64,000 nt of DNA from Thermalbibacter longus (GCF_023806485.1 NZ_JAMSLR010000001.1:496001-560000); one strand, 5' to 3'. Positions 17,606 to 29,537 are shown, counted from the first letter of the stretch. The notes: generated by a model not told the origin, from the letters alone. Made by a program: numbers and translations.

Positions 17606-18598
17606 ATGGACATCCCGAAAGAGAAGCTTCGCTGGATCTATGAGCGGATGGTCATGATTCGTCGGTTCGAGGACCGGGTGGCGCAGGAGTTCGCGGCGGG
17701 CAAGCTCCCTGGCTTCGTCCACCTGTATGCCGGTGAGGAGGCCATCGCGGTCGGGGTCTGCGCGCACTTGACTGACCGTGACTACATCACCAGCACGCAC
17801 CGCGGCCACGGGCACTGCATTGCCAAGGGCGTGGATGTCCGCAGCATGATGGCTGAGCTCTTCGGGCGGAGTACCGGCGCCTGCAAGGGTAAGGGCGGCT
17901 CCATGCACATCGCCGACGTCGACAAGGGCATGCTCGGGGCCAACGGGATCGTCGGGGGTGGCCCGCCGCTGGCCTGCGGGGCCGGACTGATGGCAAAGGT
18001 GAAGGGAACCGACCAGGTGGCGGCCTGCTTCTTCGGCGATGGCGCGGCCGAGCAAGGCACCACGCACGAGGCGATGAACCTGGCAGCAATCTGGAAACTG
18101 CCGGTCATCTTCGTGTGCGAGAACAACCTGTATGCCGAGTCAACGCCCTGGACATACCACTGCGCGGCCTCGGACATCGCGAGCCGGGCGGCGGCCTACG
18201 ACATGCCCGGCGTGCTGGTCGACGGTACCGATGTCTTCGCCGTCTACGAGGCGGCTGGCGAGGCGGTGGCCCGGGCACGCCGAGGAGAGGGGCCGAGCCT
18301 GTTGGAGTGCCGTGGATTCCGCTACTACGGGCACTTCCAGGGGGATGCAGTGACGTACCGCACGAGCGAAGAGGAAGAAGAGTGCCGGCGGCGCGACCCG
18401 ATCGAGCGCTTTCGGCAGACGGTGCTCTCGCAAGGGCTCCTGACCGAGGACGAGCTCAACGCGATCGACGAGTCGGTGGCCCGCGAGATCGAGGAGGCGG
18501 TGCGGGACGCCGAATCGAGCCCGATGCCGTCTCCAGCGGAGTGCCTGACCGACGTCTATGTCGACTACCCGGCGGCGCAGCTCGCCTTCCGTCACTGA
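17606..18598 (+). CDS. Thiamine-dependent dehydrogenase E1 component, alpha subunit (pyruvate/acetoin dehydrogenase)
   Basis: A 330-residue E1 alpha. It begins with RWIYERMVMIRRFEDRVAQEF, the standard E1 alpha helix, and has the TPP/Mg motif GDGAAEQGTTHEAMNLAAIWKLPVIFVCENN (GDG ... NN). The loop RTSEEEEECRRRDPIERF corresponds to the conserved region holding the phosphorylation loop of eukaryotic enzymes. With the beta subunit it decarboxylates pyruvate (or cleaves acetoin) and transfers the acetyl unit to the lipoyl arm. ATG 17606 follows GGGAGG with 7-base spacing. It lies 101 bases after the lipoyl/hydrolase gene. Confidence 0.92.
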   Translation: MDIPKEKLRWIYERMVMIRRFEDRVAQEFAAGKLPGFVHLYAGEEAIAVGVCAHLTDRDYITSTHRGHGHCIAKGVDVRSMMAELFGRSTGACKGKGGSMHIADVDKGMLGANGIVGGGPPLACGAGLMAKVKGTDQVAACFFGDGAAEQGTTHEAMNLAAIWKLPVIFVCENNLYAESTPWTYHCAASDIASRAAAYDMPGVLVDGTDVFAVYEAAGEAVARARRGEGPSLLECRGFRYYGHFQGDAVTYRTSEEEEECRRRDPIERFRQTVLSQGLLTEDELNAIDESVAREIEEAVRDAESSPMPSPAECLTDVYVDYPAAQLAFRH

Positions 18599-18641
18599 AC
18601 GGCGCCGGCCCGGTGGGAATGACGAGAGGAGGGAAGGCGAG

Positions 18642-19661
18642 GTGGTCGTCGCAACGCGCGTCATCAGCTACCGCGAGGCCCTGAACGAGGCGATCCGCCT
18701 GGAGACGCGCCGTGACCCCACAGTGGTGATCATGGGCGAGGACATCGCGGGTGGGGCCGGCATCGGGCATATCGAGAGCGTCGGCGCCTGGGGTGGCGTG
18801 CTGGGCGTCACTAAAAGCCTGGTCAGCGAGTTCGGGCGCCAGCGCGTGCTCGACACGCCGATCAGCGAGGCGGGCTTCATCGGCGCGGCGGTAGGGGCCG
18901 CGGTCACCGGGCTGAGACCGATCGCCGAGCTGATGTTCGTCGACTTCTTCGGTGTCTGCATGGATCAGATCTTCAACCAGGGCGCCAAGCTGCGCTACAT
19001 GTTCGGCGGCAAGGCCAAGGTGCCGATGGTTATCCGGACGATGATCGGGGCCGGCTTCGGGGCAGCCGGACAACATTCAGGTTGTCACTACTCGGTGTTC
19101 ACTCATATGCCCGGGCTGAAGACAGTGGCTCCGGCAACGCCTTACGATGCGAAGGGCCTGCTGATCGCAGCGATTCGGGATGACGACCCGGTCATCTTCT
19201 TCGAGCACAAGCTGCTCTACGACACCACCGGCGAAGTAGCGGAGGGGGAGTACGTCATCCCGCTGGGCAAGGCAGACGTCAAGCGCGAGGGCAGTGCCGT
19301 GACGGTCGTCGCCATCGCTCGCATGGTGCACGTGGCAATGGAGGCGGCGGCGAGGCTGGCCGGTGAGGGAATCGATGTCGAGGTGATCGACCTGCGCACG
19401 CTGTCGCCGCTCGATGAGGAGGCGATTCTGGAATCGCTGGCCAAGACGCGCCGGCTCGTGGTGGTCGACGAGGACAACCCGCGCTGCAGCGTCGCGGCCG
19501 ACATCGCCGCGCTGGCGGTGGACCAGGGCTTCGACTACCTGGATGCGCCGGTGAAAATGGTGACGGCGCCGCACACACCGGTGCCGTTCAGCCCGAGCAT
19601 GGAGCAGTTCTATATCCCGAGTCCGCAGCGCGTGATCGACGCCATCCGGGAGGTCGTCTAA
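18642..19661 (+). CDS. Thiamine-dependent dehydrogenase E1 component, beta subunit
   Basis: A 339-residue E1 beta. The N-terminal ISYREALNEAIRLETRRDPTVVIMGEDIAGG, the central DTPISEAGFIGAAVGAAVTGLRPIAELMF and the C-terminal EVIDLRTLSPLDEEAILESLAKTRRLVVVDED are the conserved blocks of the family. It completes the alpha2beta2 E1 with TPP bound at the interface. GTG 18642 is preceded by GAGGAGGG and starts the conserved core; a start further upstream would add a basic non-conserved extension. The closing TCACTACTCGVF-like sequence (GCHYSVFTHMPGLKT) is also typical. Its stop overlaps the start of the AcoX-like gene. Confidence 0.92.
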   Translation: MVVATRVISYREALNEAIRLETRRDPTVVIMGEDIAGGAGIGHIESVGAWGGVLGVTKSLVSEFGRQRVLDTPISEAGFIGAAVGAAVTGLRPIAELMFVDFFGVCMDQIFNQGAKLRYMFGGKAKVPMVIRTMIGAGFGAAGQHSGCHYSVFTHMPGLKTVAPATPYDAKGLLIAAIRDDDPVIFFEHKLLYDTTGEVAEGEYVIPLGKADVKREGSAVTVVAIARMVHVAMEAAARLAGEGIDVEVIDLRTLSPLDEEAILESLAKTRRLVVVDEDNPRCSVAADIAALAVDQGFDYLDAPVKMVTAPHTPVPFSPSMEQFYIPSPQRVIDAIREVV

Positions 19662-20680
19662 TCGCCGGTCAAGAGGCCGTCGTCGGGATCATCGCCAACC
19701 CGGCTGCCGGCAAGGACATCCGGCGGCTGGTCGCCCCGGCGTCAGCGTTCGATAACAACGAGAAGGTCAAGATCGTCCGCCGGGTGCTGGCCGGGTTGGC
19801 GTTTACCGGGATCCGGCGCGTGCGCTTCCTTCCCGACTCCTACCAGATCGTCGGGCGTGCAGCAGATGGCTTGCACTCGGATGTCGAGATCGAGCCGCTG
19901 CAGCTCGCTGTTCACTTTACTGTCGAAGACACGGTCCGGGCGGCTGGCCTGCTAGCGGAGAGCGGGGCCGCCTGTATCGTCACGCTCGGGGGAGACGGGA
20001 CGAACCGAGCCGTCGCCAAGGCGTGCGGTGATGTGCCGCTGATCGCTATCGCGACCGGTACGAACAACGTCTTCCCGCAGATGGTGGATGGCACGCTCGC
20101 CGGGATCGCCGCTGGGTTGATCGCCTGCGGGCACGTGCCGTCGACGCTGGCGCGCCGCACGAAGCGGCTGGAGATCTGGCTCGACGGCGAGCTGGCCGAT
20201 ATCGCGCTGGTGGACGTGGCGATCTCGCAACACCCCTTCATCGGAACACGGGCGATCTGGGATCTCTCGACCCTACACGAGCTGGTGCTGGCTCGTACCG
20301 AGCCCGGTTGCATTGGACTCTCTTCCATCGGCGCGCACCTGTGCCCGCTGGCTCGCGAGGATGAGCGAGGGTTGCACATCCACCTCGGCGACCAAGGCCA
20401 GCCAGTCTCGGCGATCCTGGCGCCGGGCATGATCCGGACGGTTCGGGTACAGCGGTGGCGCGCGCTACGGTGCGGTGATGCGGTGGAGATCGCGCTCCGA
20501 CCCTGCACGGTGGCGGTGGATGGCGAGCGCGAGCTGCACCTCGAGCGCGGCGGATCGCTGGAGGTGCGCCTCACCGGCCGTGGTCCGCGCCTCGTCGATG
20601 TGCGGGAAGTCCTCTGGCACGCCGCGCGCGCTGGTCTTCTCCGCTCGCCGATCGGTGCTCAAGGGGAGGACGACCGGTAG
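19661..20680 (+). CDS. AcoX-like protein, ATP-NAD kinase fold (probable AUC start)
   Basis: A 339-residue protein if read from ATC 19661. The region GIIANPAAGKDIRRLVA (residues 9-25) and the core VTLGGDGTNRAVAKA ... IATGTNNVFP are the conserved motifs of the NAD-kinase-like AcoX family found in acetoin and related dehydrogenase operons. The first canonical start in frame (GTG 19784) would delete 41 conserved residues. The ATC overlaps the TAA of the E1 beta gene (TAATC, one change from the common TAATG) and is preceded by GGGAGG with exactly 7 bases of spacing. The role of AcoX is unknown; it probably binds a nucleotide. The end overlaps the convergent transglycosylase gene by 22 bases. Confidence 0.78.
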   Translation: MAGQEAVVGIIANPAAGKDIRRLVAPASAFDNNEKVKIVRRVLAGLAFTGIRRVRFLPDSYQIVGRAADGLHSDVEIEPLQLAVHFTVEDTVRAAGLLAESGAACIVTLGGDGTNRAVAKACGDVPLIAIATGTNNVFPQMVDGTLAGIAAGLIACGHVPSTLARRTKRLEIWLDGELADIALVDVAISQHPFIGTRAIWDLSTLHELVLARTEPGCIGLSSIGAHLCPLAREDERGLHIHLGDQGQPVSAILAPGMIRTVRVQRWRALRCGDAVEIALRPCTVAVDGERELHLERGGSLEVRLTGRGPRLVDVREVLWHAARAGLLRSPIGAQGEDDR

Positions 20681-22947
20681 AGGCGCTGGTAGTTCAGGTA
20701 GTTGGCGTATACATGCTGAACGTAGTCGTGCGTCTCCGGAAAGGGGATGCGCTCGACGAAGAGGTCCGGATCCGCGAGCCCGAATGCATCCACCCAGTTA
20801 GCCGCGTTCCCCTCGCCCGCGTTGTATCCGGCCAGGGCAGGGTAGAGCTGCTGCTCGTAACGGGCGAGTCGCTGAGCGAGGTAATACGCTCCGAACTCGA
20901 TGCTCACCACTGGCCGGTAGAGGTCGCTAGGCTGCCAGTCAGACTGGCCGAGGGCCGCGGCGATGCCTTGCCCCGTGCTCGGCAAGACCTGCGTGAGACC
21001 GCGGGCGTCGGCGGGCGAGCGGGCCTGTGGCTCGAACGCGCTCTCCTGCCGGATCAGCGCGGCCAGCAAGAGCGGGTCGACCCCGCGCGCGCTGGCCAGG
21101 GGGAGCAGCAGATCTGGATACGGGACGGGGTATAGTAGACGCTCGAGCGTCCTCGGTAGCTCGGTCGCACCCGAAAATGACAGCAACTGGCTTGCAGCGC
21201 GATAGGCGTAGGCGACCTCACCCTGCTCACCGAGCAGCAGGGCGAGTGCGGCGAGCGCGGCCAGGTCGCGGGCGTACTGTTCGAGCAGGGCATCGACTTC
21301 CCAACCGGCCTCCATTCGCAGGTCCAGGGCGAGAAGGTCGCGGATACGCCGGTAACCGGGGTCAGTCTCGACCCGCCGGCGGGCACCCTCGAGGTCGGTG
21401 CCCAGCGCGACGAACCAGCGGACGAGCTGCTGGTCATCCGGCGGGGTCGCTTCGAGCGCCTCGAGGTCGAGTGTCGCGGGGGTCGCCCGAACGTCCTGTT
21501 GACCAGCGAGCAGCTCGCCGGCGCGCAGCCCGTAGAAGCCGGACGGGTCCTGCCGGCGTGCCTCCTCCCAGGCCGCCCTGGCGCTGTCGCGATTCCCGCT
21601 CGCTGCGAACGCCTTGCCCAGCCACAGCGCGTCACGCGCCGGGTTGCCACTGGCCGTATCGGTAGCTCCCTCGCGCCAGCGGCGTTCGGCCTCGGCGAGG
21701 TCTCCGCCCAGGTAGGCGAGGAGACCGAGCCGGAAGCGCGCCTCGGATGCCTGGGGCGTGTCGGAGAACTGGTCCAGGAGCCGCTGGTAGGCCAGGCGCG
21801 CCTCGGCGAGACGCCCGTCGTGCTCGTGTAGCTTGCCCGCGGTGAGGAGCGCTTCGGCGCTGAAGGGGCTGTTCGGGAACTGATCCACTAGGCTGGCGAG
21901 TTCCTGCGCGCTCCCGGCCGAATCGCCCGCGCGTAGCCGGGCCTGTGCGCGGTAGTACCAGGCGAGGTCGTTGCCCGGATTGATGGCGAGCGCCTGGGAG
22001 AAGATATCGATCGCGGCCGCGTACTGGCCGCTGTTGAAGTAGACCAGCCCCCGCTGCTCCAACAGCACGGCGTCACCGCGCCCCAGCTCGTCCAGCGCGG
22101 CCAAGGCGGGCGCCGCGAACGGGCTGTCCGGAGCCGCGGTAACCACTGCGATAAACCCGTCGACCGCCTCGGATTGACCCAGCGCACGTTGGGCCGCCGC
22201 TCGCGCGTACAGTAACTCGGCCCGGTAGAGCCGGAGGGTGGCGAGGTCGAGCAGGCGCGAAGTGACCTGCACGACGCCGGCATGATCGCCCCGTTGCTGG
22301 GCAATGGCGCGGACCAGCTCCAGGGCGGCGACTGCCGTGCGCCGGATTGGTGCCTGAACAGCGACGCTCTCGGCGACTGCTGAAGCCTCCTCTAGTTCGC
22401 CCGCCTGTTGCAGGTTGGAGGCGACTCGCAGGTCGACATATGGCCGGATTTCGGGATGCCGCTGCGCATAGGAGCGAAGGGTGTCGGCCGCCTGACGGTG
22501 GTCGCCCAGCGCTTCCCAGGCCAGGCCGCCAAAGAACTCCGCCTGGTCCGCTGCCTCGCTGTCCGGATATCGCCGCTGGAGGTCGGTGAGCACGTCGAGC
22601 GCCGCCCGTGCCTGGCCATCCTCGAGCAGTGCCCGTCCCAGCGCGAGCCGAGCTGCGGCGTCGAGGCTGCGATCCTGTGCGCCGAGCAGGGGTCCCAGCA
22701 GGCTGGCTGCGCCGGAAAAGTCGCCGCCATGAAGCAGACGCTGGGCGCGGGCTAGGCGCTCTCGCGGATCGAGCAGTTCAACTGTTGCCTGAGGGCCTGT
22801 CGGGGTCGCAACCGGCGGGACAAGCGACGGCTGGCTCTTCTCGGCCAGTTCGAGCTGGCGCCCGTCCCCGCGCCAGCCCCAGTAGATGCTCGCCAGGACG
22901 ACGAGCGCCAGTAGGAGGTGGAGCCAGCGGTTGGGAAAGCCACGCAT
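20659..22947 (-). CDS. Membrane-anchored lytic transglycosylase with TPR repeats (Slt70-like)
   Basis: A 762-residue protein. An N-terminal signal anchor (RWLHLLLALVVLASIYWGW) is followed by a long series of TPR-like helices (residues about 60-560; for example NPGNDLAWYYRAQARLRAGD and GDLAEAERRWREGA). The C-terminal SLT domain (residues about 600-750) has LAALIRQESAFEPQARSPADARGLTQVLPSTGQGIA, including the catalytic Glu in RQESAF, and ends with PALAGYNAGEGNAANW. It cleaves peptidoglycan glycan strands non-hydrolytically, forming 1,6-anhydro-muramyl ends, on the outside of the membrane. Overlaps the AcoX-like gene tail to tail. Confidence 0.88.
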   Translation of the reverse strand: MRGFPNRWLHLLLALVVLASIYWGWRGDGRQLELAEKSQPSLVPPVATPTGPQATVELLDPRERLARAQRLLHGGDFSGAASLLGPLLGAQDRSLDAAARLALGRALLEDGQARAALDVLTDLQRRYPDSEAADQAEFFGGLAWEALGDHRQAADTLRSYAQRHPEIRPYVDLRVASNLQQAGELEEASAVAESVAVQAPIRRTAVAALELVRAIAQQRGDHAGVVQVTSRLLDLATLRLYRAELLYARAAAQRALGQSEAVDGFIAVVTAAPDSPFAAPALAALDELGRGDAVLLEQRGLVYFNSGQYAAAIDIFSQALAINPGNDLAWYYRAQARLRAGDSAGSAQELASLVDQFPNSPFSAEALLTAGKLHEHDGRLAEARLAYQRLLDQFSDTPQASEARFRLGLLAYLGGDLAEAERRWREGATDTASGNPARDALWLGKAFAASGNRDSARAAWEEARRQDPSGFYGLRAGELLAGQQDVRATPATLDLEALEATPPDDQQLVRWFVALGTDLEGARRRVETDPGYRRIRDLLALDLRMEAGWEVDALLEQYARDLAALAALALLLGEQGEVAYAYRAASQLLSFSGATELPRTLERLLYPVPYPDLLLPLASARGVDPLLLAALIRQESAFEPQARSPADARGLTQVLPSTGQGIAAALGQSDWQPSDLYRPVVSIEFGAYYLAQRLARYEQQLYPALAGYNAGEGNAANWVDAFGLADPDLFVERIPFPETHDYVQHVYANYLNYQRLYRSSSP

Positions 22948-23235
22948 CGCCTCGCTCGTCTCGCCTCGCGGGTGCCCCAGGATGGTCTGGCCGACCGATC
23001 GCTACGACCTCATCCTGCTCTGCCGTAGCTCGTCCACGTGTGAGGGCTCGATCTCACATGGCAGCGCGATGTCGACGCTACTAACGGTAGCAGACATCCT
23101 GGCTGAGGTGTCGAGAGGGTTACATAAATCGTCTCAAGGAGGACGTCGTACTACAATACTCCTCGAACCCTCGATGCCGGGGAGCGGAGGGTCTAGTCAC
23201 ACCAGGGCGCTGCTCGGTCACCGAAGGAGGCGGCG

Positions 23236-23787
23236 ATGGTGGATCTCGCAATCCTCGTGTTGCGGTTGACACTCGGGGCGCTGCTTACCGGGCACGGCTT
23301 CCAGAAGCTCTCCCGCCGGTTCGGGGGCGGAGGCTTGGTTGGCACGGCTGCCTGGCTAGAGTCGATCGGCCTCCGCCCGGGCAAGCGCTGGGCGCCGCTC
23401 GCGGCTAGTGCCGAATTCGGCGGCGGCCTGCTCACGCTGCTGGGCTTCTTGAATCCACTCGGCCCGCTGGCAATTGTCAGCACCATGACGATGGCAACGG
23501 CGACCGTGCACTGGGGCAAGCCGATCTGGGTAACAGCAGGCGGGGCCGAGCTGCCGCTGACGAACATGGCCATCGCGTCCGCACTCGCGCTAGCCGGACC
23601 TGGTCGCTACTCGCTCGACCATGCGCTCGGTATCCGTCTGCCTCGCTGGCTCTTCCCCCTCGGCATGGCGGTGATCGTCACCGTCGCAGCGCTGGCGCGC
23701 GCCGGTGTGCCGCCGATCGTGTCGCCGCCCGCGCCCAGCGAGCCGGAGCGGCCGGGCGAGCAGGCATCCGCTGGGACCCAGGGTTAG
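23236..23787 (+). CDS. DoxX family membrane protein
   Basis: A 183-residue membrane protein of the DoxX/SURF4-like family. The signature LTLGALLTGHGFQKLSRRFGGGGLVGTAAWLESIGLRPG (first helix and loop), then AASAEFGGGLLTLLGFLNPLGPLAIVSTM, fits the family. Four helices are expected; the last 25 residues are Pro/Glu-rich and probably cytoplasmic. Relatives act in thiosulfate-quinone oxidation or oxidative-stress complexes, but the general family has no fixed activity. ATG follows AAGGAGGCGGCG. It is transcribed alone, flanked by convergent and divergent minus-strand genes. Confidence 0.8.
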   Translation: MVDLAILVLRLTLGALLTGHGFQKLSRRFGGGGLVGTAAWLESIGLRPGKRWAPLAASAEFGGGLLTLLGFLNPLGPLAIVSTMTMATATVHWGKPIWVTAGGAELPLTNMAIASALALAGPGRYSLDHALGIRLPRWLFPLGMAVIVTVAALARAGVPPIVSPPAPSEPERPGEQASAGTQG

Positions 23788-23803
23788 AGTCCACGCCCGG
23801 CGC

Positions 23804-26443
<2,640 letters not shown>

Positions 26444-26509
26444 GACAGAACTCCTCTCTCGTGGCGCGAGCAGTGCGTTGACCAGTGCCCCGCCAGGGCG
26501 AGGCAGGGT

Positions 26510-28723
26510 TCAATCGACGGTCAAATTCGCCAGGCTGGCGAGCAGCGTCTTGCGCCCATGGCGCTTGAAGTCGACCACGACCTCCTGATCGCTCTGCACC
26601 GGGCGGACCTCGGCGACGACCCCGTCTCCGAAGCGGGCGTGGAACACTCGCATCCCGACGGCCAGCGGCGGCGAGGACGCGCCGTCACTGGGGGTGGTAC
26701 GCCTGTCGACCGGTCGTGCAGGTGAGGTGTCTGGCCGAGCCGGGCCATCTCCCCGGTCTATCAGGTGAACCGGGATGTCGTCGACGAAGCGGGAGCGCAC
26801 GCTGAGATCAGCGGCCCCGAACCGTGCCCGTCGGAAGGTGTAGGTAATGTACAACCGCTGCCTGGCCCGCGTCATGCCGACGTAGAACAGTCGCCGCTCC
26901 TCCTCGAGCTGGGCTTCGCTCTCGAGCGAGCGGGCGTGCGGTAGCAACCCCTCCTCGACGCCAGTCAGGAAGACCACCGGAAATTCCAGTCCTTTGGCCG
27001 CGTGCAGGGTAATCAGGGTCACCTGGTCGCTCGCGTCGTCCAGCGTGTCCGCGTCGGTCACCAGCGCTGACTCCTCCAGGAAGGCACGCAGGGCACCGTC
27101 ACCCACGCTGTCGTAGCTTGCAAGTACCGAGCGGAGCTGGAGCAGGTTCTCCCAGCGCTCGATCTGCTCCGGGTCGCCGGCGTCGTGGTAGAGCTGAGCG
27201 AGGCCGCTGCGCTCGAGCGCGAGGTCGAACAGCTCGCTCGGGAGGAGCCGCTCGCTCGCCTCCCAGAGCTGCTGGAGAGTGCCCCACGCCTCCGCTAGCA
27301 GGCGGGCGGGCCGCCCGGAGATCTGCGGAGGAGCCACATCGCTCTGGCCGGCCAGCGCGGCGATGCCCCGCGCGACAGGCTGGCGCGTGAGTGCCGCCCA
27401 GCGTTCGAGCTCTTGCCAGGTGCGATCGCCGATGCCAGCGCCGAGCGGCGTGTTGGCGAGCACGCGCTGAAGGCTGACCGAGTCGTTGGGGTTGGCGATG
27501 ACCCGGAGGAGGGCGAGCGCGTCCTTGATCTCCTTGCGCTCGTAGAAGCGGAGGCCGCCGATGAGCTGGTAGGGGATGTCGGCCCGGATGAGCGCCTCCT
27601 CGAGCGGCCGGCTCTGGGCGTTGGTGCGGTACATCACGGCAATGTCACGGTAGCGCAGGTCACCGCGGAGGGTGAGCCGTCGGATCTCACTGGCCACGAA
27701 CTGGGCCTCGTGCCCCTCGTCGTAGCACTCGCGGAGACGAATCGGCTCGCCGCGCGGGTTCTCAGTGCGCAGCCGGCGCTCGATGCGCAGGCGGTTGGCG
27801 CGGATGACAGCGTCGGCTGCCTCGACGATGGAGCGGGTGGAGCGGTAGTTGAGCTCCAGGTGGATCTCGGTGGCATCCGGGTAATCCCGCTTGAAGTCTA
27901 GGATGTTGCGGATATCGGCCTGGCGCCAGCCGTAGATTGACTGGTCGGGGTCGCCGACCACGCAGAGGTTACGGTGGGCGCCGCTGATCGAGCGGACCAG
28001 CAGGTACTGGACACGGTTGGTGTCCTGGTACTCGTCGACGAGCACGTAGCGGTACCAGTCCTGGTAGCGCGCGAGCACGTCGGGATGCTCGTGGAAGAGC
28101 CGCAACGTCTCGGTGAGCAGATCTTCGAAGTCGAGGGCCTGGTTGCGGCGGAGGATCTCTTCGTAGCGCGGGTAGACGCGGCTGACCACCTCATCCCAGT
28201 AGCTCTGCACCTGCTCGGCGAACTGCTGCGGGCTCTGGAACTGGCTCTTGGCGGCGGAGATGCGGCTGAGGATGGAGCGGGGGCTGAACTGCTTGGGGTC
28301 GAGGCCGAGCGCCTTGAGCGCCTGGCGGACCGCCTCGAGCTGGTCGGCATCGTCGTAGATCGTAAAGCGGGGATCGATGCCGATGCGGCCGCCGTCTCGA
28401 CGTAGAATGCGCGCGCAGGTGGCGTGGAAAGTCCCGACGGTCAGCCGCTGTGCCTGCTCGAGACCGATCAGCGCCTCCAGCCGGGTGCGCATCTCGCGGG
28501 CGGCCTTGTTGGTGAAGGTGACGGCCAGGATGTGCCAGGGGGAGGCGTAGCCGGCCTCGATCAGGTAACCCACCCGGTGGGTGAGCACGCGGGTCTTGCC
28601 GCTGCCCGGACCGGCGACGATCAGCACCGGGCCCGCCACCGTGGTGACGGCCCGGACCTGCTCCTCGTTGAGCCCGGTTAGGATATCCCGCTTGCCGGGC
28701 TGGCGCTGCACCACCGCCAACAC
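26510..28723 (-). CDS. pcrA: ATP-dependent DNA helicase, UvrD/PcrA family
   Basis: A 737-residue superfamily 1 helicase. Q motif/start LNEEQVRAV, motif I GPGSGKTRVLTHRVGYLI, motif II VDEYQDTNRVQY, motif III VVGDPDQSIYGWRQAD, motif IV region NYRSTRSIVEAAD, motif V LITLHAAKGLEFPVVFLTGVEEGLLPH and motif VI RRLFYVGMTRARQRLYITY are all seen. The C-terminal tail (SSPPLAVGMRVFHARFGDGVVAEV) is the Tudor-like domain of PcrA that contacts RNA polymerase. It unwinds DNA 3'-5' in nucleotide excision and replication-fork repair. The start is GTG 28723 (or TTG 28720), which follows GGACAGGAGGGCA; a longer frame has no ribosome site. Confidence 0.93.
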   Translation of the reverse strand: MLAVVQRQPGKRDILTGLNEEQVRAVTTVAGPVLIVAGPGSGKTRVLTHRVGYLIEAGYASPWHILAVTFTNKAAREMRTRLEALIGLEQAQRLTVGTFHATCARILRRDGGRIGIDPRFTIYDDADQLEAVRQALKALGLDPKQFSPRSILSRISAAKSQFQSPQQFAEQVQSYWDEVVSRVYPRYEEILRRNQALDFEDLLTETLRLFHEHPDVLARYQDWYRYVLVDEYQDTNRVQYLLVRSISGAHRNLCVVGDPDQSIYGWRQADIRNILDFKRDYPDATEIHLELNYRSTRSIVEAADAVIRANRLRIERRLRTENPRGEPIRLRECYDEGHEAQFVASEIRRLTLRGDLRYRDIAVMYRTNAQSRPLEEALIRADIPYQLIGGLRFYERKEIKDALALLRVIANPNDSVSLQRVLANTPLGAGIGDRTWQELERWAALTRQPVARGIAALAGQSDVAPPQISGRPARLLAEAWGTLQQLWEASERLLPSELFDLALERSGLAQLYHDAGDPEQIERWENLLQLRSVLASYDSVGDGALRAFLEESALVTDADTLDDASDQVTLITLHAAKGLEFPVVFLTGVEEGLLPHARSLESEAQLEEERRLFYVGMTRARQRLYITYTFRRARFGAADLSVRSRFVDDIPVHLIDRGDGPARPDTSPARPVDRRTTPSDGASSPPLAVGMRVFHARFGDGVVAEVRPVQSDQEVVVDFKRHGRKTLLASLANLTVD

Positions 28724-29058
28724 TGCCCTCCTGTCCTCTGTCGAAGCGATTCTACACCCGCGAGCGGAGACCGCCGCGAGAGGGATAGTACCTGACAAGC
28801 CACCGCGCGCGGGAGCTCCGAGCGGACAGCGAAGCTGTGGGCTGTTGGCTAGGTCTTGACGTGAGTAATGATCTCAGGCGGTGGAGCGCCGCGCCGTGAG
28901 GGGCGCCGAGCGATGCAGAGCTGAGGAGCCGCCGTCGTTGCCGTAGCTGGAAGCTCGACAGCCTGGGTTGCGGGTGGCTCAGCGCGCTTCAGCCTGACTG
29001 TGACGGTGCATCCCCAGATCCAGGTCGCTCGCGCTCTCGTGCAGTGTTCGGGCTGCGG
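28724..29058. other. Non-coding stretch upstream of pcrA and beyond the Tat remnant
   Basis: No convincing gene. A minus-strand TAGAAT at 28749-28754 lies about 30 bases upstream of the helicase start and may be its -10 box, with a poor -35. The remainder (28870-29058) is the degraded downstream part of the Tat-signal remnant; the three frames on the minus strand contain stops and no conserved motif. Confidence 0.4.
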
Positions 29059-29307
29059 TCAAATCCGCGCGCCCGAGGCACGGGGCCGAGTGGCGGGCGT
29101 CTGGCTCGACTGCTGGGCTGAGGCGATCGCGGCCGGCGACGGTGTCGAGGTGGGAACCATTGTTGCTGTCTCTGAGCCAGATGGTGTGCCGGTGCCCGAG
29201 CCACCGGCGGCGGAGCCGGCCAGGAAGGTGGTCCCGGCGGTTCCGAGCAGGGCCAGCACCTCGCGCCGGCTCCAGATTCGCCCAAGCTGGCGATCGTCGT
29301 TGTCAAC
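29059..29307 (-). pseudogene. Remnant with twin-arginine (Tat) signal sequence, possibly of an intradiol dioxygenase-type protein
   Basis: The minus-strand frame reads DNDDRQLGRIWSRREVLALLG then TAGTTFLAGSAAGG, a textbook Tat signal (SRREVLALLG, hydrophobic stretch, small-residue exit). It then becomes a low-complexity Ser/Thr/Pro segment and stops after about 80 residues, with no folded domain. Where a start would be expected (29307-29305) there is GTT. The DNDD ... GRI-SRREVLALLG beginning resembles secreted intradiol ring-cleavage dioxygenases, a weak similarity from memory. I read it as the 5' fragment of a decayed gene; a short Tat-exported peptide started elsewhere cannot be ruled out. 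Confidence 0.4.
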
Positions 29308-29463
29308 GGTTCGCTCCCTCCCGATGTGATGATCGTCTCGTTCGCGGTAGCGCGAGCAGCTACGGCGATGGTTACAGCACAGCAGTGCTGGCTGAGGATA
29401 GTCTGAGAAGTGCCTGAGCTTTGGCCGAGATGCGCGCTGTCCGGGGTGGAGGCTCCGGCTTCT

Positions 29464-29505
29464 TTGACAGCGGTCAGGCGATCGGTTACACTTACGCTGC
29501 GTAAG
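29464..29505 (+). promoter_or_regulatory. Promoter with 7-1-7 palindromic operator before the BlaI/M56 operon
   Basis: TTGACA (29464-29469), 17-base spacer, TACACT (29487-29492). The palindrome CTTACGC T GCGTAAG (29491-29505) begins within the -10 box and covers the start point, the normal position of a repressor site. BlaI/CopY-type repressors bind TAC-rich/GTA-rich dyads, and a BlaI-family gene lies in the operon, so autoregulation is likely. The first gene starts 32 bases later. Confidence 0.75.
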
Positions 29506-29537
29506 CAAATTCGCGCGTCGTGCGCAAGGGGGGACGC

